Source: Polyangiaceae bacterium
Lineage (GTDB): Bacteria; Myxococcota_A; Polyangia; Polyangiales; Polyangiaceae
Assembly: GCA_019637265.1 (NCBI GenBank)
Contig: JAHBVY010000006.1
Span: 154,832-218,831, forward strand
Direction of reading: 5' to 3'
Length of the DNA: 64,000 nucleotides
Numbering within the stretch: position 1 is the stretch's first letter; each line of letters opens with the position of its first letter. Position numbers and translations under genes: made by a program. Positions 18,683-26,028 of the stretch are shown piece by piece. Below the pieces are notes generated by a model. It was not told the origin of the DNA. It made no database searches and saw nothing but the letters and a program-made list of their open reading frames with translations.

Positions 18683-18832
18683 GAGCGGCGCTCGGCTCGC
18701 CACCAGAGGGGCTGAGGTGCTCGCTTCCTCCAGGAAATGCGAGGCTCGCCTCGACTCGCGCGATACGCGCGCGCGTTGGCTCGCGCCGCCGCTGCGAGAG
18801 CATGGGCCTGGCGTAGAGAACGGGAGTCGGCG

Positions 18833-20125
18833 CTAGCGCTCGCGTGGGCCGCGCCCGACGGCGGGGTTCAGGGCGTCGAAGGTCATGCGGATCGGCAGCG
18901 GGGTACCGAACCCCTTCGGGGGCGCGCCGAAGGGCGCCGCGCGACGGATGGCGTCGAGCACGCCCGCGTCGAACTCGGGCACGCCGCTCGGGCGACTGAC
19001 GGCGAGCGCCAACAGCTCACCGCGCGCGCCGAGGGTGAAGCTGACGATCGCCACGCCGCTCCTTCCTTCGGCGATGGCCCACGCCGGGAACGCGCCCTGC
19101 CAGTCGATGCTGCGCTCGAGCGCGCTGAAGTAGCTCGTGAGCCCCCGCGGCCGCCCGCCCGCGTAGTGCCCACCGGCGCCTGCCTGACGCGAGCTCGCCC
19201 CGGGACCCGACGGGCCCCCGGCGCCTGGCTCTGGGTTGGGCGCGGGCGTGCCGCCGCGCCCCGAGCCTGCGAGCCCGCCCGCCTGGCTCGCCTGGATCAA
19301 CGAGCGCACCGCCTGCGCCACCTCTTGGCTGCTGTCTTGGGTGTCCTCCGGGCGGCCGACGTGGCGCGAAGGCACCGCGGCGCGGGCGCGCGGCACCCGA
19401 GGCCGCGCCAGCTCCACCGCGGCGCTCAGGCGATAGCCGCGCGCCGTGGCCTCGGCGGCGCCCAAGGCCTGCTTCGGGGTGCCTCCGGCGATGGGGGCGC
19501 CGCGCGCCGCGAGCTCACCATCAGGTGAGCTGTCTGAATCAAAAGCGGTCAGATGACCTGCTGGTCCGCCGCGTCGCGTGGGCGCCTGGCCGTGGCGACT
19601 CCCGCGCGCCGGATCGTGTGAGGCGGGCGGGCGCCGCTCCGCGAGCCGGCCGCGCCCGGTGGCCAGGAAGCTGAGCTCCATGGGGCTCGGCGTGGCGCGG
19701 CGGTCATCCTCGGAGCGCCGCTGGGTGGAGGTCGCCACCCGCTGCACCTGGGTGCGGTCAGGGTGATTGACGGTGTCGCGTTCGAGCAGGATGTCATCGA
19801 CGCTGTCCGAGAGGTTCACCGCGGCGCCCAGCGCCTCACCTCCTCGACCGCGCCGCGCCTGATCGGGGCGCGCCAGCTCCGCGCCACGGGCGCTCGGATC
19901 GAGCTCCTCGGGTGGCTCGGCGCTTCGATCTTGCCCGAGCAAGCTCTTCACCTCGGGCGGCCACACGCGGCCCTCGAGCTCTTCGAGCTGCACCTCGAGC
20001 TCGCGCGCGTGAGGCTCGGGGGGCGCGCCGCGTCGTTGCCAAGCGCCGAAGGCGAGCAGGCCACCGTGGAGCGCCAGCGAGAACAGGGCCGCGAAGCCGG
20101 CGCTCTGTTTCACCCCACGAGCCAT
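18833..20125 (-). CDS. TonB family protein
   Basis: A 430-residue protein with a single N-terminal membrane anchor (GFAALFSLALHGGLLAFGAW), a long Arg/Pro/Gly/Ser-rich spacer, and a C-terminal TonB-type domain (about 335-420; GRSGVAIVSFTLGARGELLA, LAVSRPSGVPEFDAGVLDAI, GTPLPIRMTFD). TonB proteins pass proton-motive energy from ExbBD to outer-membrane receptors. No exbB/exbD or receptor gene is next to it, so it may be an accessory TonB or an energy transducer for another system. The ATG at 20125 is chosen because TAGGCT lies five bases upstream and the membrane segment then starts at residue 10; the frame is open to 20188. Confidence 0.85.
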   Translation of the reverse strand: MARGVKQSAGFAALFSLALHGGLLAFGAWQRRGAPPEPHARELEVQLEELEGRVWPPEVKSLLGQDRSAEPPEELDPSARGAELARPDQARRGRGGEALGAAVNLSDSVDDILLERDTVNHPDRTQVQRVATSTQRRSEDDRRATPSPMELSFLATGRGRLAERRPPASHDPARGSRHGQAPTRRGGPAGHLTAFDSDSSPDGELAARGAPIAGGTPKQALGAAEATARGYRLSAAVELARPRVPRARAAVPSRHVGRPEDTQDSSQEVAQAVRSLIQASQAGGLAGSGRGGTPAPNPEPGAGGPSGPGASSRQAGAGGHYAGGRPRGLTSYFSALERSIDWQGAFPAWAIAEGRSGVAIVSFTLGARGELLALAVSRPSGVPEFDAGVLDAIRRAAPFGAPPKGFGTPLPIRMTFDALNPAVGRGPRER

Positions 20126-20130
20126 CCCGA

Positions 20131-20136
20131 AGCCTA
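20131..20136 (-). promoter_or_regulatory. Putative -10 hexamer (TAGGCT) of the TonB-family gene
   Basis: TAGGCT lies five bases upstream of the ATG at 20125 on the minus strand. Confidence 0.4.
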
Positions 20137-20491
20137 CCTTGCGCGCCCCGCCAGCGCACGTGGCGGCAGGCTCGTGCGCACCACGCACCGCGCACCGACG
20201 ACTACCCGTCCAACCAGCTCTTCAACGTCTCGAGGCTCAGCAAAAACGCTCCTTCAAGGCCGCACGAAGACGCCCATGAGGTCGACGACCGTGATCCAAG
20301 CGGTGCGCGGCGCGTGAACAGCATCTCTCTAATGACCACAGCACGTATAGGAGGGAGTGAACCCGCGATCGAGCCCCTCCCAATGAGGGCGTGATACCTG
20401 CCGTGTGTGGACAGCTTGGCGCTCCGACGCGAGGCCATCAGCTCGAGCGGCGCTGTGAACGCGACGTTCGGGCAACCGAGTTGACGCGAGA
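20137..20491. other. Intergenic region between tatD and the TonB-family gene
   Basis: About 350 bases without a supportable gene. Short frames on both strands lack a ribosome-binding site and coding-like codon use. GTATAGGAGGGAGTG at 20344-20358 has a purine-rich core but leads into no long frame. I see no clear hairpin or tRNA. Confidence 0.4.
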
Positions 20492-21292
20492 TCAGCTGGG
20501 CTGGGCAGCGAGGGCCGCTGAGAGCGCGGGGCCAAAGCGCCTGCACGCGTTCTCGGTGGTGAGCTCGGACACCACCTCGAGCGGCTGACCGCGGAGCTCC
20601 GCGAGGCGCCGCGCGGTGTGCACCACGAAGGCCGGCTCACAGCGCTTACCCCGGAGCGGCACCGGAGCGAGGTAAGGGCTGTCCGTCTCCACCAGGATCC
20701 GATCGGGCGGCGCCCAGGCGGCGACCTCTTGAATCGCGGTGGCGCTCTTGAAGGTCAGGATCCCTGAAAAGGACAGATCGAAGCCCAAGTCGAGCGCGCG
20801 GCGCGCGAAGGCGATGTCCTCACTGAAGCAGTGGATCACCCCGCCGACCTCACGCGCGCCCTCCTCCTCGAGCACACGAAGCGTCTCCTCCGCCGCGGTG
20901 CGCGTGTGGATGACGAGCGGCTTCTTCACGCGGCGCGCGAGCTGGACGAAGCGCCGAAACACCTGCTCTTGAACGTCGCGCGGCGAGTGATCGTAGTGAA
21001 AATCGAGGCCCACCTCACCGATCGCCACCACCTCATGGCTGGCTGCCTGGGCCTCCAGCTCCTGCTCGAGCGTGAGGCTGCTCTCCGCCGCGTCGTGCGG
21101 GTGAACCCCAAGCGTCGCCACCACGTCCGGCTGCTCCCGCGAGAGGCGCAGCGCATCGGCGCGCGCCGCGTCCGAGCCCACCCCAATCACGATGAAGGCG
21201 CCCACCCCCGCGCTCCGCGCGCGACTCAAGAGCTCCTGAGCCTGCGCCCCCGAGTGGTGGTCATCCAAATGGCAGTGAGTGTCGATCAGCAA
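20492..21292 (-). CDS. tatD: TatD family metal-dependent DNase
   Basis: A 266-residue TIM-barrel hydrolase. The metal ligands of the TatD family are visible: IDTHCHLD at the N-terminus, GEVGLDFHYD, LVIHTR, IHCFSED and VETDSPYLAP. TatD/YcfH proteins act as 3'-exonucleases or quality-control DNases. The start is a TTG with a good Shine-Dalgarno (GGAGG, five bases away); no ATG gives the conserved IDTHCH N-terminus. It lies 37 bases after an APC permease gene on the same strand and could be co-transcribed with it. Confidence 0.93.
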   Translation of the reverse strand: MLIDTHCHLDDHHSGAQAQELLSRARSAGVGAFIVIGVGSDAARADALRLSREQPDVVATLGVHPHDAAESSLTLEQELEAQAASHEVVAIGEVGLDFHYDHSPRDVQEQVFRRFVQLARRVKKPLVIHTRTAAEETLRVLEEEGAREVGGVIHCFSEDIAFARRALDLGFDLSFSGILTFKSATAIQEVAAWAPPDRILVETDSPYLAPVPLRGKRCEPAFVVHTARRLAELRGQPLEVVSELTTENACRRFGPALSAALAAQPS

Positions 21293-21329
21293 GGTTCCTC
21301 CAAGAGCGCGTTGGCCTGCGACGCGGCGC

Positions 21330-22628
21330 TCAGCTCGGTGCGCGGCGGGCGAGCAGGCGGTGGAGCCAGCGCAGCGCGAAGCCGAGGGCGATGCAGCCTG
21401 CCAGGGTGATGAGCTCCTTGGCCTCGGAGCCCAGGCCCACCAGCACCAGGGTGACGAGCGCTAGCACCGCCAGGCCCAGGTGACGCCGCGTGAGGCCGTG
21501 CTCTTCGCGCCAGGCCAGCGCCGCGAGGGCGAACACGCTCACCGCGAACTGCGCCAGCACCGCCATCGCGGCGAGCACGAACAGGCTGCCGAGCTCACCC
21601 ACCAGCACCAGCGCCAGCGTGAGCACGGTGCAGATCCCGAGCGCGGCGAGCGGGACGTTGCGCGGTGAGCGGCGCCCGAGCCAGGTGCCGAACGAGTCGT
21701 CCCCGCCGAGCGCTGCGAGGTAGCGCGGCGTGGTGGCGATCATGCCGAAGCTGATGCCGATGGCCGAGATTTGGGTGCCTAGACTGACGACTTGGTGCAG
21801 CGTGGGGCCGCCCAGGGCGGTGGCGGCGGCGGAGAGCGGCGCCTTGGCGGAGGCGAGCTGAGGCACGGCCATCACCGCGCTGTAGTGCAGCGCGAGGTAG
21901 AGCAGCGCCACCACGGCGAGGGAGAGGCCGATGGCGAACGGCATGCTGCGCGCGCGGTTCCTCACGCTGCTCGACACCAGCGGCAGCACCTCGAAGCCTT
22001 GCAGCGCGAACACCGCGATGAGCACCGCGCGGAACCAGCTGGAGGCCGTGGCGCTACCCATGACGTCTGCTTCACTGACGAGTGGTGCCCTGGAGGTGAA
22101 GTGCCAGGCGGTGGCGAGCCCCACGCCGAGCAAGGCCACGAGCGGCACCAGCTTCGCGATGGTGAGGCCGTTCCACACCCAGGCGCTGAAGCGCAGCCCC
22201 ACGGCGGCGATCGCCGACAACACGAGCACGCACGCGGCCGCGACGTGCCCCGCCGAGCTCGCCGCGAAGCCCAGGTAGAGCGCCAGGTACTCACCGAGGC
22301 CGCTCAGCACCGCCGCGGTGCTGAGCAGCGCGCTGACGTAAGTGATCCACCCCACGGTGAACCCGATCAGCTTGCCGAAGGCGGCTTCGGCCCACACCAA
22401 TGGCCCGCCGTCGCGGCTGAAGCGCGCGCCGAGCACCGCGTAGCAAGCGCCCACCGGGGCGACCAAGAGCGCGGTGAGCGGGTACACCCAAGCGCCCGCG
22501 GCGCCCGGCACTTGCCCCGCGATCTCGCTCGGCGCGAAGAAGATCCCGACGCCGACCATGCCGTTCACCCCGAGCGCCAGCAGGCTGATGGCGCCGAGCT
22601 CCGGGGTCCGCCGATCGTCTGATCCCAT
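21330..22628 (-). CDS. APC superfamily amino acid permease
   Basis: A 432-residue integral membrane protein with about 12 hydrophobic segments. The first segment carries the APC signature (ISLLALGVNGMVGVGIFFAP), followed by an extramembrane Pro-rich loop and the conserved PLVWAEAAFGKLIGFTVGW. Amino acid/polyamine transport by this superfamily is well established; substrate cannot be told from sequence. The C-terminus is short and basic (RRAPS). It precedes tatD on the same strand. Confidence 0.88.
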   Translation of the reverse strand: MGSDDRRTPELGAISLLALGVNGMVGVGIFFAPSEIAGQVPGAAGAWVYPLTALLVAPVGACYAVLGARFSRDGGPLVWAEAAFGKLIGFTVGWITYVSALLSTAAVLSGLGEYLALYLGFAASSAGHVAAACVLVLSAIAAVGLRFSAWVWNGLTIAKLVPLVALLGVGLATAWHFTSRAPLVSEADVMGSATASSWFRAVLIAVFALQGFEVLPLVSSSVRNRARSMPFAIGLSLAVVALLYLALHYSAVMAVPQLASAKAPLSAAATALGGPTLHQVVSLGTQISAIGISFGMIATTPRYLAALGGDDSFGTWLGRRSPRNVPLAALGICTVLTLALVLVGELGSLFVLAAMAVLAQFAVSVFALAALAWREEHGLTRRHLGLAVLALVTLVLVGLGSEAKELITLAGCIALGFALRWLHRLLARRAPS

Positions 22629-22776
22629 CCGCGCGCTCTCTAGCAGAGACGTTGCCGCGCGGATAGGCGCTCGGCTCCGCGTGGCTCGCCGGGAGCGCTG
22701 TTCAGCCGATGAGCGCCGCTCGCGCCAACCTGGATCAGACGCGCGCGCAGGGTAACCAAAGAGGCGCTGCCTTGCG

Positions 22777-25017
22777 CTACACCGGCTCGGCGAAATACTC
22801 GCGCTCGAGCAGCGCGCAGGCGACCAGCGCCGAGCTGTCCGTGTAGCCGAAGCGGCTCTTCAGCACCTCGAGCGCCCGGGCGGCGTCGCTCTGGCGGGCC
22901 GCGGTGAGGCCGGCGCCACCGTCCTTCAGGTAGCGGAGGAGGTCGCCGTTCAAGCGGGCGAGGGCGGCGCGCCGCTCTTCGAAGGACGCGTCCTCCAGCT
23001 GACGCAGCTCCTCGCGGAAGATCTGCTGGTGGTCCACCGGCGCTCCGGGGTGATCGATGGCGAACGCCGCCACCCGGCTGATGAAGGTGTGGCGCAGCGC
23101 CTCGCGGTCCTCCGGCGCCCCGAGCAGGCGCTCCACCTCTTGCATCAGCCGCTCGTCAGGCGCCGCGAGCTCACCGGTGCCGGGGGCGCGCGGGCGCTCT
23201 CCCTTCACCCAGTAGCTCACCTGGTTGATGTAGCGATCGAACAGCTCGACGTACTGACGCTGATCGACGAGGCCGCTCGCGGCGCGGAGCTCCTCGTAGC
23301 AGAGCTCCAGCAGCACGCTGCGGACGGTGCGCCGAGCGAGCTCGTGATCGTGGTAGCCGAGCGGCGTGGGGCTCAGCCCGAGCCAACCGAACTCGCTCGT
23401 GCGCCGACACAGGGCGTCCAGACCATCCAGCACCGCCAGCGGCGAGAGATGATCGTAACGCGGATCTTGCGCGGCGCCTTGGAGCACCGCGCGAAGCTCG
23501 CGCGGGCTCGCGCCGAAGCTGCCCTCGTAGTCCACCTCGCCCGCCGTCTCCTGAAACAGCTCGGCGATGGCGCCCCTCAAGAGCCGCGCGTCGTCGGCGT
23601 CCAATCGTTCGGGAGCCTGACCCCCTTCGTAGAGCGCGAGCTTCTCGGTGACGGTCAGGGAACCGACCAGCTCCACGAGGCGACCTTCGTAGCGCGCGGG
23701 GCTCGGCGCCGCGAGCCGCGTGAGGACCGCGAACAGCGCCGCCACGCGCGTCGCGTGGGGCGCCACGTGCACGCTCAATCGAGCGGCGACCTGACGATCG
23801 TAGATCGTCTGCTCGTCGCGCCAGCTGAGCAAGTAAGGTGCGCTGATGAGCTCGAGGCGCCCGCGGAAGCTCTCGAACTCGGGGTGCTCACGGAAGGCCG
23901 CCAGGTGCAGCTCGTTGCCGCTCGCCATCAGCACGCAGTTCAGCGCGACGTTCTGGCTGCCGAGCGCCACCTCGCCCGTCTCCGCGGTGATTTGCAGGTA
24001 CTTGAAGGCGTCCAGCGGGCGCTTCAACAGATCCGAGAACTCGAGCAGGCCACCGGTGGCGTCGACCAGCTCACCGTGCACCTGATAGAGCGGGATCGAC
24101 TGCAGCGAGGGCGGCAGCGCGGCGATGGAGCGATCCGCCGTGAGCTGGCGCTCCCCAGCGTCCACCGAGAGCTCGGGCCCGAGCGTCACGGCGCCGGTGC
24201 GGTAGCGACGCGAGATGAAGTAGCGCTCCACTTGCACGTGGCGCAGCACCTGGCTGAGGTCGCCGTCGTAGCTGGCGAGCAGCGCCTCGAACACCTGACG
24301 CGCCTTGTGCGAAGCGCTGCCGGTGAGCAGCCAGCGCGGCGGACGACCGCGCCCGGCGAAGGCCGCCTCGAGCAAGCGCCGGCGCGGCTCCTGCGGGAGC
24401 AAGAGCAGTGGGTGATCGCGCTGCTCCAAGTACAGCCGCGCGTCGAGCTGGTCGTCTCCCAGCTGCGCGTAGCTGCCACCCTCTGCGAGGGCGCCTCCCG
24501 CGCGCCCGCTGAACCCGATGGATCCTTTGAGCTCGCGCTGGGTAGGGAACACGAAATGGAAGCGGTAGAGCGCGCCCTCGTCGAGCGTGGAGTAGTGCTC
24601 GAGCGCGCGCATGATGCAGGCGGCGACGGTGCTCTTGGCGGAGCCGTTCGGACCGTGGAGCAGCAGCACGCGGTTCGGGCGCTCTTGCTGCACGAAGCTC
24701 GTGAGCGCGCGGTACACCGCGAGCTGGACGTCTTCCTGACCAATCAGCGCCTCACGTCGCTCTTCCTCCTCTTCCAAGAACTCGAGGTCGAAGAGCCCGA
24801 AGCGGGTGGCGGTGCCCCACGGCCGCACCACCTCCCGGCGCCCGTAGTGGTCGAACAAATCATGCAGGTAGCGGACGGCGCTCTTGCTGTGGCGCTCCGG
24901 CGCGCTCGCGAACAGCTCCAGGTAGCCCTCGAACGAGAGCACCCGCCGCCCCTCTTTGAAGCCGCTCGTGACCTCGTCACACACCGCCTTCAGCGCGTCG
25001 CGGATAGGGTCAGTCAT
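22777..25017 (-). CDS. prkA: PrkA-type serine protein kinase
   Basis: A 746-residue protein with a PrkA AAA-like N-terminal domain and a C-terminal kinase-like domain. The Walker A loop is LLLHGPNGSAKST (about residues 117-129); other PrkA segments are GDLSQVLRHVQVERYFISRR, NCVLMASGNELHLAAFREHP and QVSYWVKGER. PrkA/YeaG proteins phosphorylate Ser/Thr and act in stress and sporulation regulation. The chain is about 100 residues longer than E. coli YeaG (644). The usual partners (yeaH-like VWA protein and spoVR) are not next to it. The ATG at 25017 gives the typical start; the open frame further upstream is low complexity. Confidence 0.92.
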   Translation of the reverse strand: MTDPIRDALKAVCDEVTSGFKEGRRVLSFEGYLELFASAPERHSKSAVRYLHDLFDHYGRREVVRPWGTATRFGLFDLEFLEEEEERREALIGQEDVQLAVYRALTSFVQQERPNRVLLLHGPNGSAKSTVAACIMRALEHYSTLDEGALYRFHFVFPTQRELKGSIGFSGRAGGALAEGGSYAQLGDDQLDARLYLEQRDHPLLLLPQEPRRRLLEAAFAGRGRPPRWLLTGSASHKARQVFEALLASYDGDLSQVLRHVQVERYFISRRYRTGAVTLGPELSVDAGERQLTADRSIAALPPSLQSIPLYQVHGELVDATGGLLEFSDLLKRPLDAFKYLQITAETGEVALGSQNVALNCVLMASGNELHLAAFREHPEFESFRGRLELISAPYLLSWRDEQTIYDRQVAARLSVHVAPHATRVAALFAVLTRLAAPSPARYEGRLVELVGSLTVTEKLALYEGGQAPERLDADDARLLRGAIAELFQETAGEVDYEGSFGASPRELRAVLQGAAQDPRYDHLSPLAVLDGLDALCRRTSEFGWLGLSPTPLGYHDHELARRTVRSVLLELCYEELRAASGLVDQRQYVELFDRYINQVSYWVKGERPRAPGTGELAAPDERLMQEVERLLGAPEDREALRHTFISRVAAFAIDHPGAPVDHQQIFREELRQLEDASFEERRAALARLNGDLLRYLKDGGAGLTAARQSDAARALEVLKSRFGYTDSSALVACALLEREYFAEPV

Positions 25018-25131
25018 GCTGCCCAGCTCCCGCGGCTCCGTCGCTGAGCTGCGCAGGTGCCCTCGCAGTGACGAGGGTGGGTGGGGGTTGGCTCGAAGTG
25101 AGCGGCGGCGAGCGGCGATCGCAGGGTAAGC

Positions 25132-25264
25132 CGAGCGTCGCCGAGAGTGTGTGGCGCGAAGCGCGGCACCGTGTCGAGCGTCGCCGCGAGTGTGTGGCGC
25201 GGAGCGAGGCGGCACGCGCCGAGCGTCGCCGCGAGTGTGTGGTGCGGAGCGAGGCGGCGCGCTC
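25132..25264 (+). repeat. Three tandem repeats of 43-45 bp upstream of prkA
   Basis: Units beginning CGAGCGTCGCCGNGAGTGTG start at 25132, 25175 and 25220; copies 2 and 3 are nearly identical and copy 1 is more diverged. They fill most of the 295-base gap between prkA and the adjacent lipoprotein gene, about 115-250 bases upstream of prkA. A + strand frame across the repeats is repeat-derived and not taken as a gene. Confidence 0.7.
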
Positions 25265-25312
25265 TGGCGTGAGGCGCCTTACGAGCCGAGCGCCGCTGAG
25301 AGCGCGCGGCGC

Positions 25313-25837
25313 TCACTGGACGCGCACCACGGCGCTCAGCTCACGTCGCTCGATCAGGCACCTGTCCGCCGTGCAGACGGAGAACGAGACCTGCCCTGAG
25401 AGCCGATGATCGCCTGGCTGAGTGGGGGTGAAGGGCACCTGGAGCCGCACCTCCTCCGCGCTCACCACGGTGCCTTCGCCGAGCGGGGCACCGTCAGGGA
25501 AGCTGAGCGCGGGGGAGGCCTGGGGCTTGAAGCGGTAAGGGTACTTGTCATTGCACTTGTACGGCGCCTTGCCCAAGAGCACCACGGTGGCGTTCGTCGG
25601 CTCACCGACCTTGGCCGAGGGCACCTCCAAGCTGAGCTCGAAGGTGTCGCTCTGGTGCGCCTGTGGTGCGGCGGCGCCCGGCGCGCCTTCGGTGGGGGGC
25701 GCCGCTTGGGGCTGCTCCCCGGCAGCCACGGCGCCGCGCGGGGCCTCCCCGGCGCAACCCAACCCCCAAAACCCGATCCCCCAGAGTCCTATGAATGCCC
25801 TCGGGAGCCATGTGACGTGAGCGCCCAGCTTCGCCAT
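25313..25837 (-). CDS. Hypothetical lipoprotein
   Basis: A 174-residue protein with signal peptide and lipobox (GIGFWGLGC, Cys28), an Ala/Pro linker and a beta-sandwich-like domain (about 63-174; DTFELSLEVPSAKVGEPTNA, VRLQVPFTPTQPGDHRLSGQ, VSFSVCTADRCLIERREL). The C-x4-C in the last strand and KCNDKYPYRFK could form disulphides. It looks like a small immunoglobulin-like or DsbD-alpha-like domain, but I do not recognise a named family. TATGCT lies six bases before the ATG. The lipobox region is encoded by a run with four G-tracts (GGGGG, GGG, GGGGG, GGG). Confidence 0.7.
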   Translation of the reverse strand: MAKLGAHVTWLPRAFIGLWGIGFWGLGCAGEAPRGAVAAGEQPQAAPPTEGAPGAAAPQAHQSDTFELSLEVPSAKVGEPTNATVVLLGKAPYKCNDKYPYRFKPQASPALSFPDGAPLGEGTVVSAEEVRLQVPFTPTQPGDHRLSGQVSFSVCTADRCLIERRELSAVVRVQ

Positions 25838-25843
25838 GCGCCC

Positions 25844-25849
25844 AGCATA
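25844..25849 (-). promoter_or_regulatory. Putative -10 hexamer (TATGCT)
   Basis: TATGCT on the minus strand is six bases upstream of the ATG at 25837. Confidence 0.4.
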
Positions 25850-25899
25850 GCGCCGTTCGGCTGAGCACGCTGGCGCGTGTGTTCACGCACCGAGTGTGA

Positions 25900-25924
25900 G
25901 GGCGGGTTTGAAACCCGCCCCTAC
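25900..25924 (-). repeat. REP-like palindrome, GGGCGGGTTT family (copy 1)
   Basis: Arms GGGCGGGTTT and AAACCCGCCC flank a single base. Read on the minus strand the element starts GTAGGGGCGGG and is identical over 25 bases to the two copies at 42.7 kb. It lies beyond the 3' end of the large subtilase gene. Confidence 0.75.
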
Positions 25925-25992
25925 ATCAGTAGGTCAGCTGGGGAGGCGTGACATCGGCAAGTCGAGACGCGCGGCGGCGCACGACGTCTGTG

Positions 25993-26018
25993 ATGGGGCG
26001 CAGCATGCTACGCCCCAT
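25993..26018. repeat. REP-like palindrome, GCAGCATGCTGC family (copy 2)
   Basis: Arms ATGGGGCG and CGCCCCAT enclose AGCATGCT with one mismatched pair; the core GGGGCGCAGCATGCT also occurs at 8403-8417. It sits 11 bases after the stop of the subtilase gene and could end its transcript. Confidence 0.65.
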
Positions 26019-26028
26019 GCGCTGGTGG

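Noticed and set aside
20202..20546. A 114-codon minus-strand frame downstream of tatD
   Set aside because: It overlaps the end of tatD in another frame, has poor codon bias and no start signal.
21792..22622. A 276-codon plus-strand frame opposite the APC permease
   Set aside because: The minus frame shows regular hydrophobic membrane segments; the plus frame is charged His/Arg/Glu-rich shadow.
23029..25047. A 672-codon plus-strand open frame opposite prkA
   Set aside because: It is the shadow of prkA: the minus frame has clear PrkA motifs, and the plus translation is Arg/Glu/Leu-rich without recognisable domains. High GC lowers stop frequency in antisense frames.
25068..25409. A plus-strand frame covering the tandem repeats upstream of prkA
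   Set aside because: Its apparent repeats simply reflect the 43-45 bp DNA repeats, and it runs into the antisense of the lipoprotein gene.
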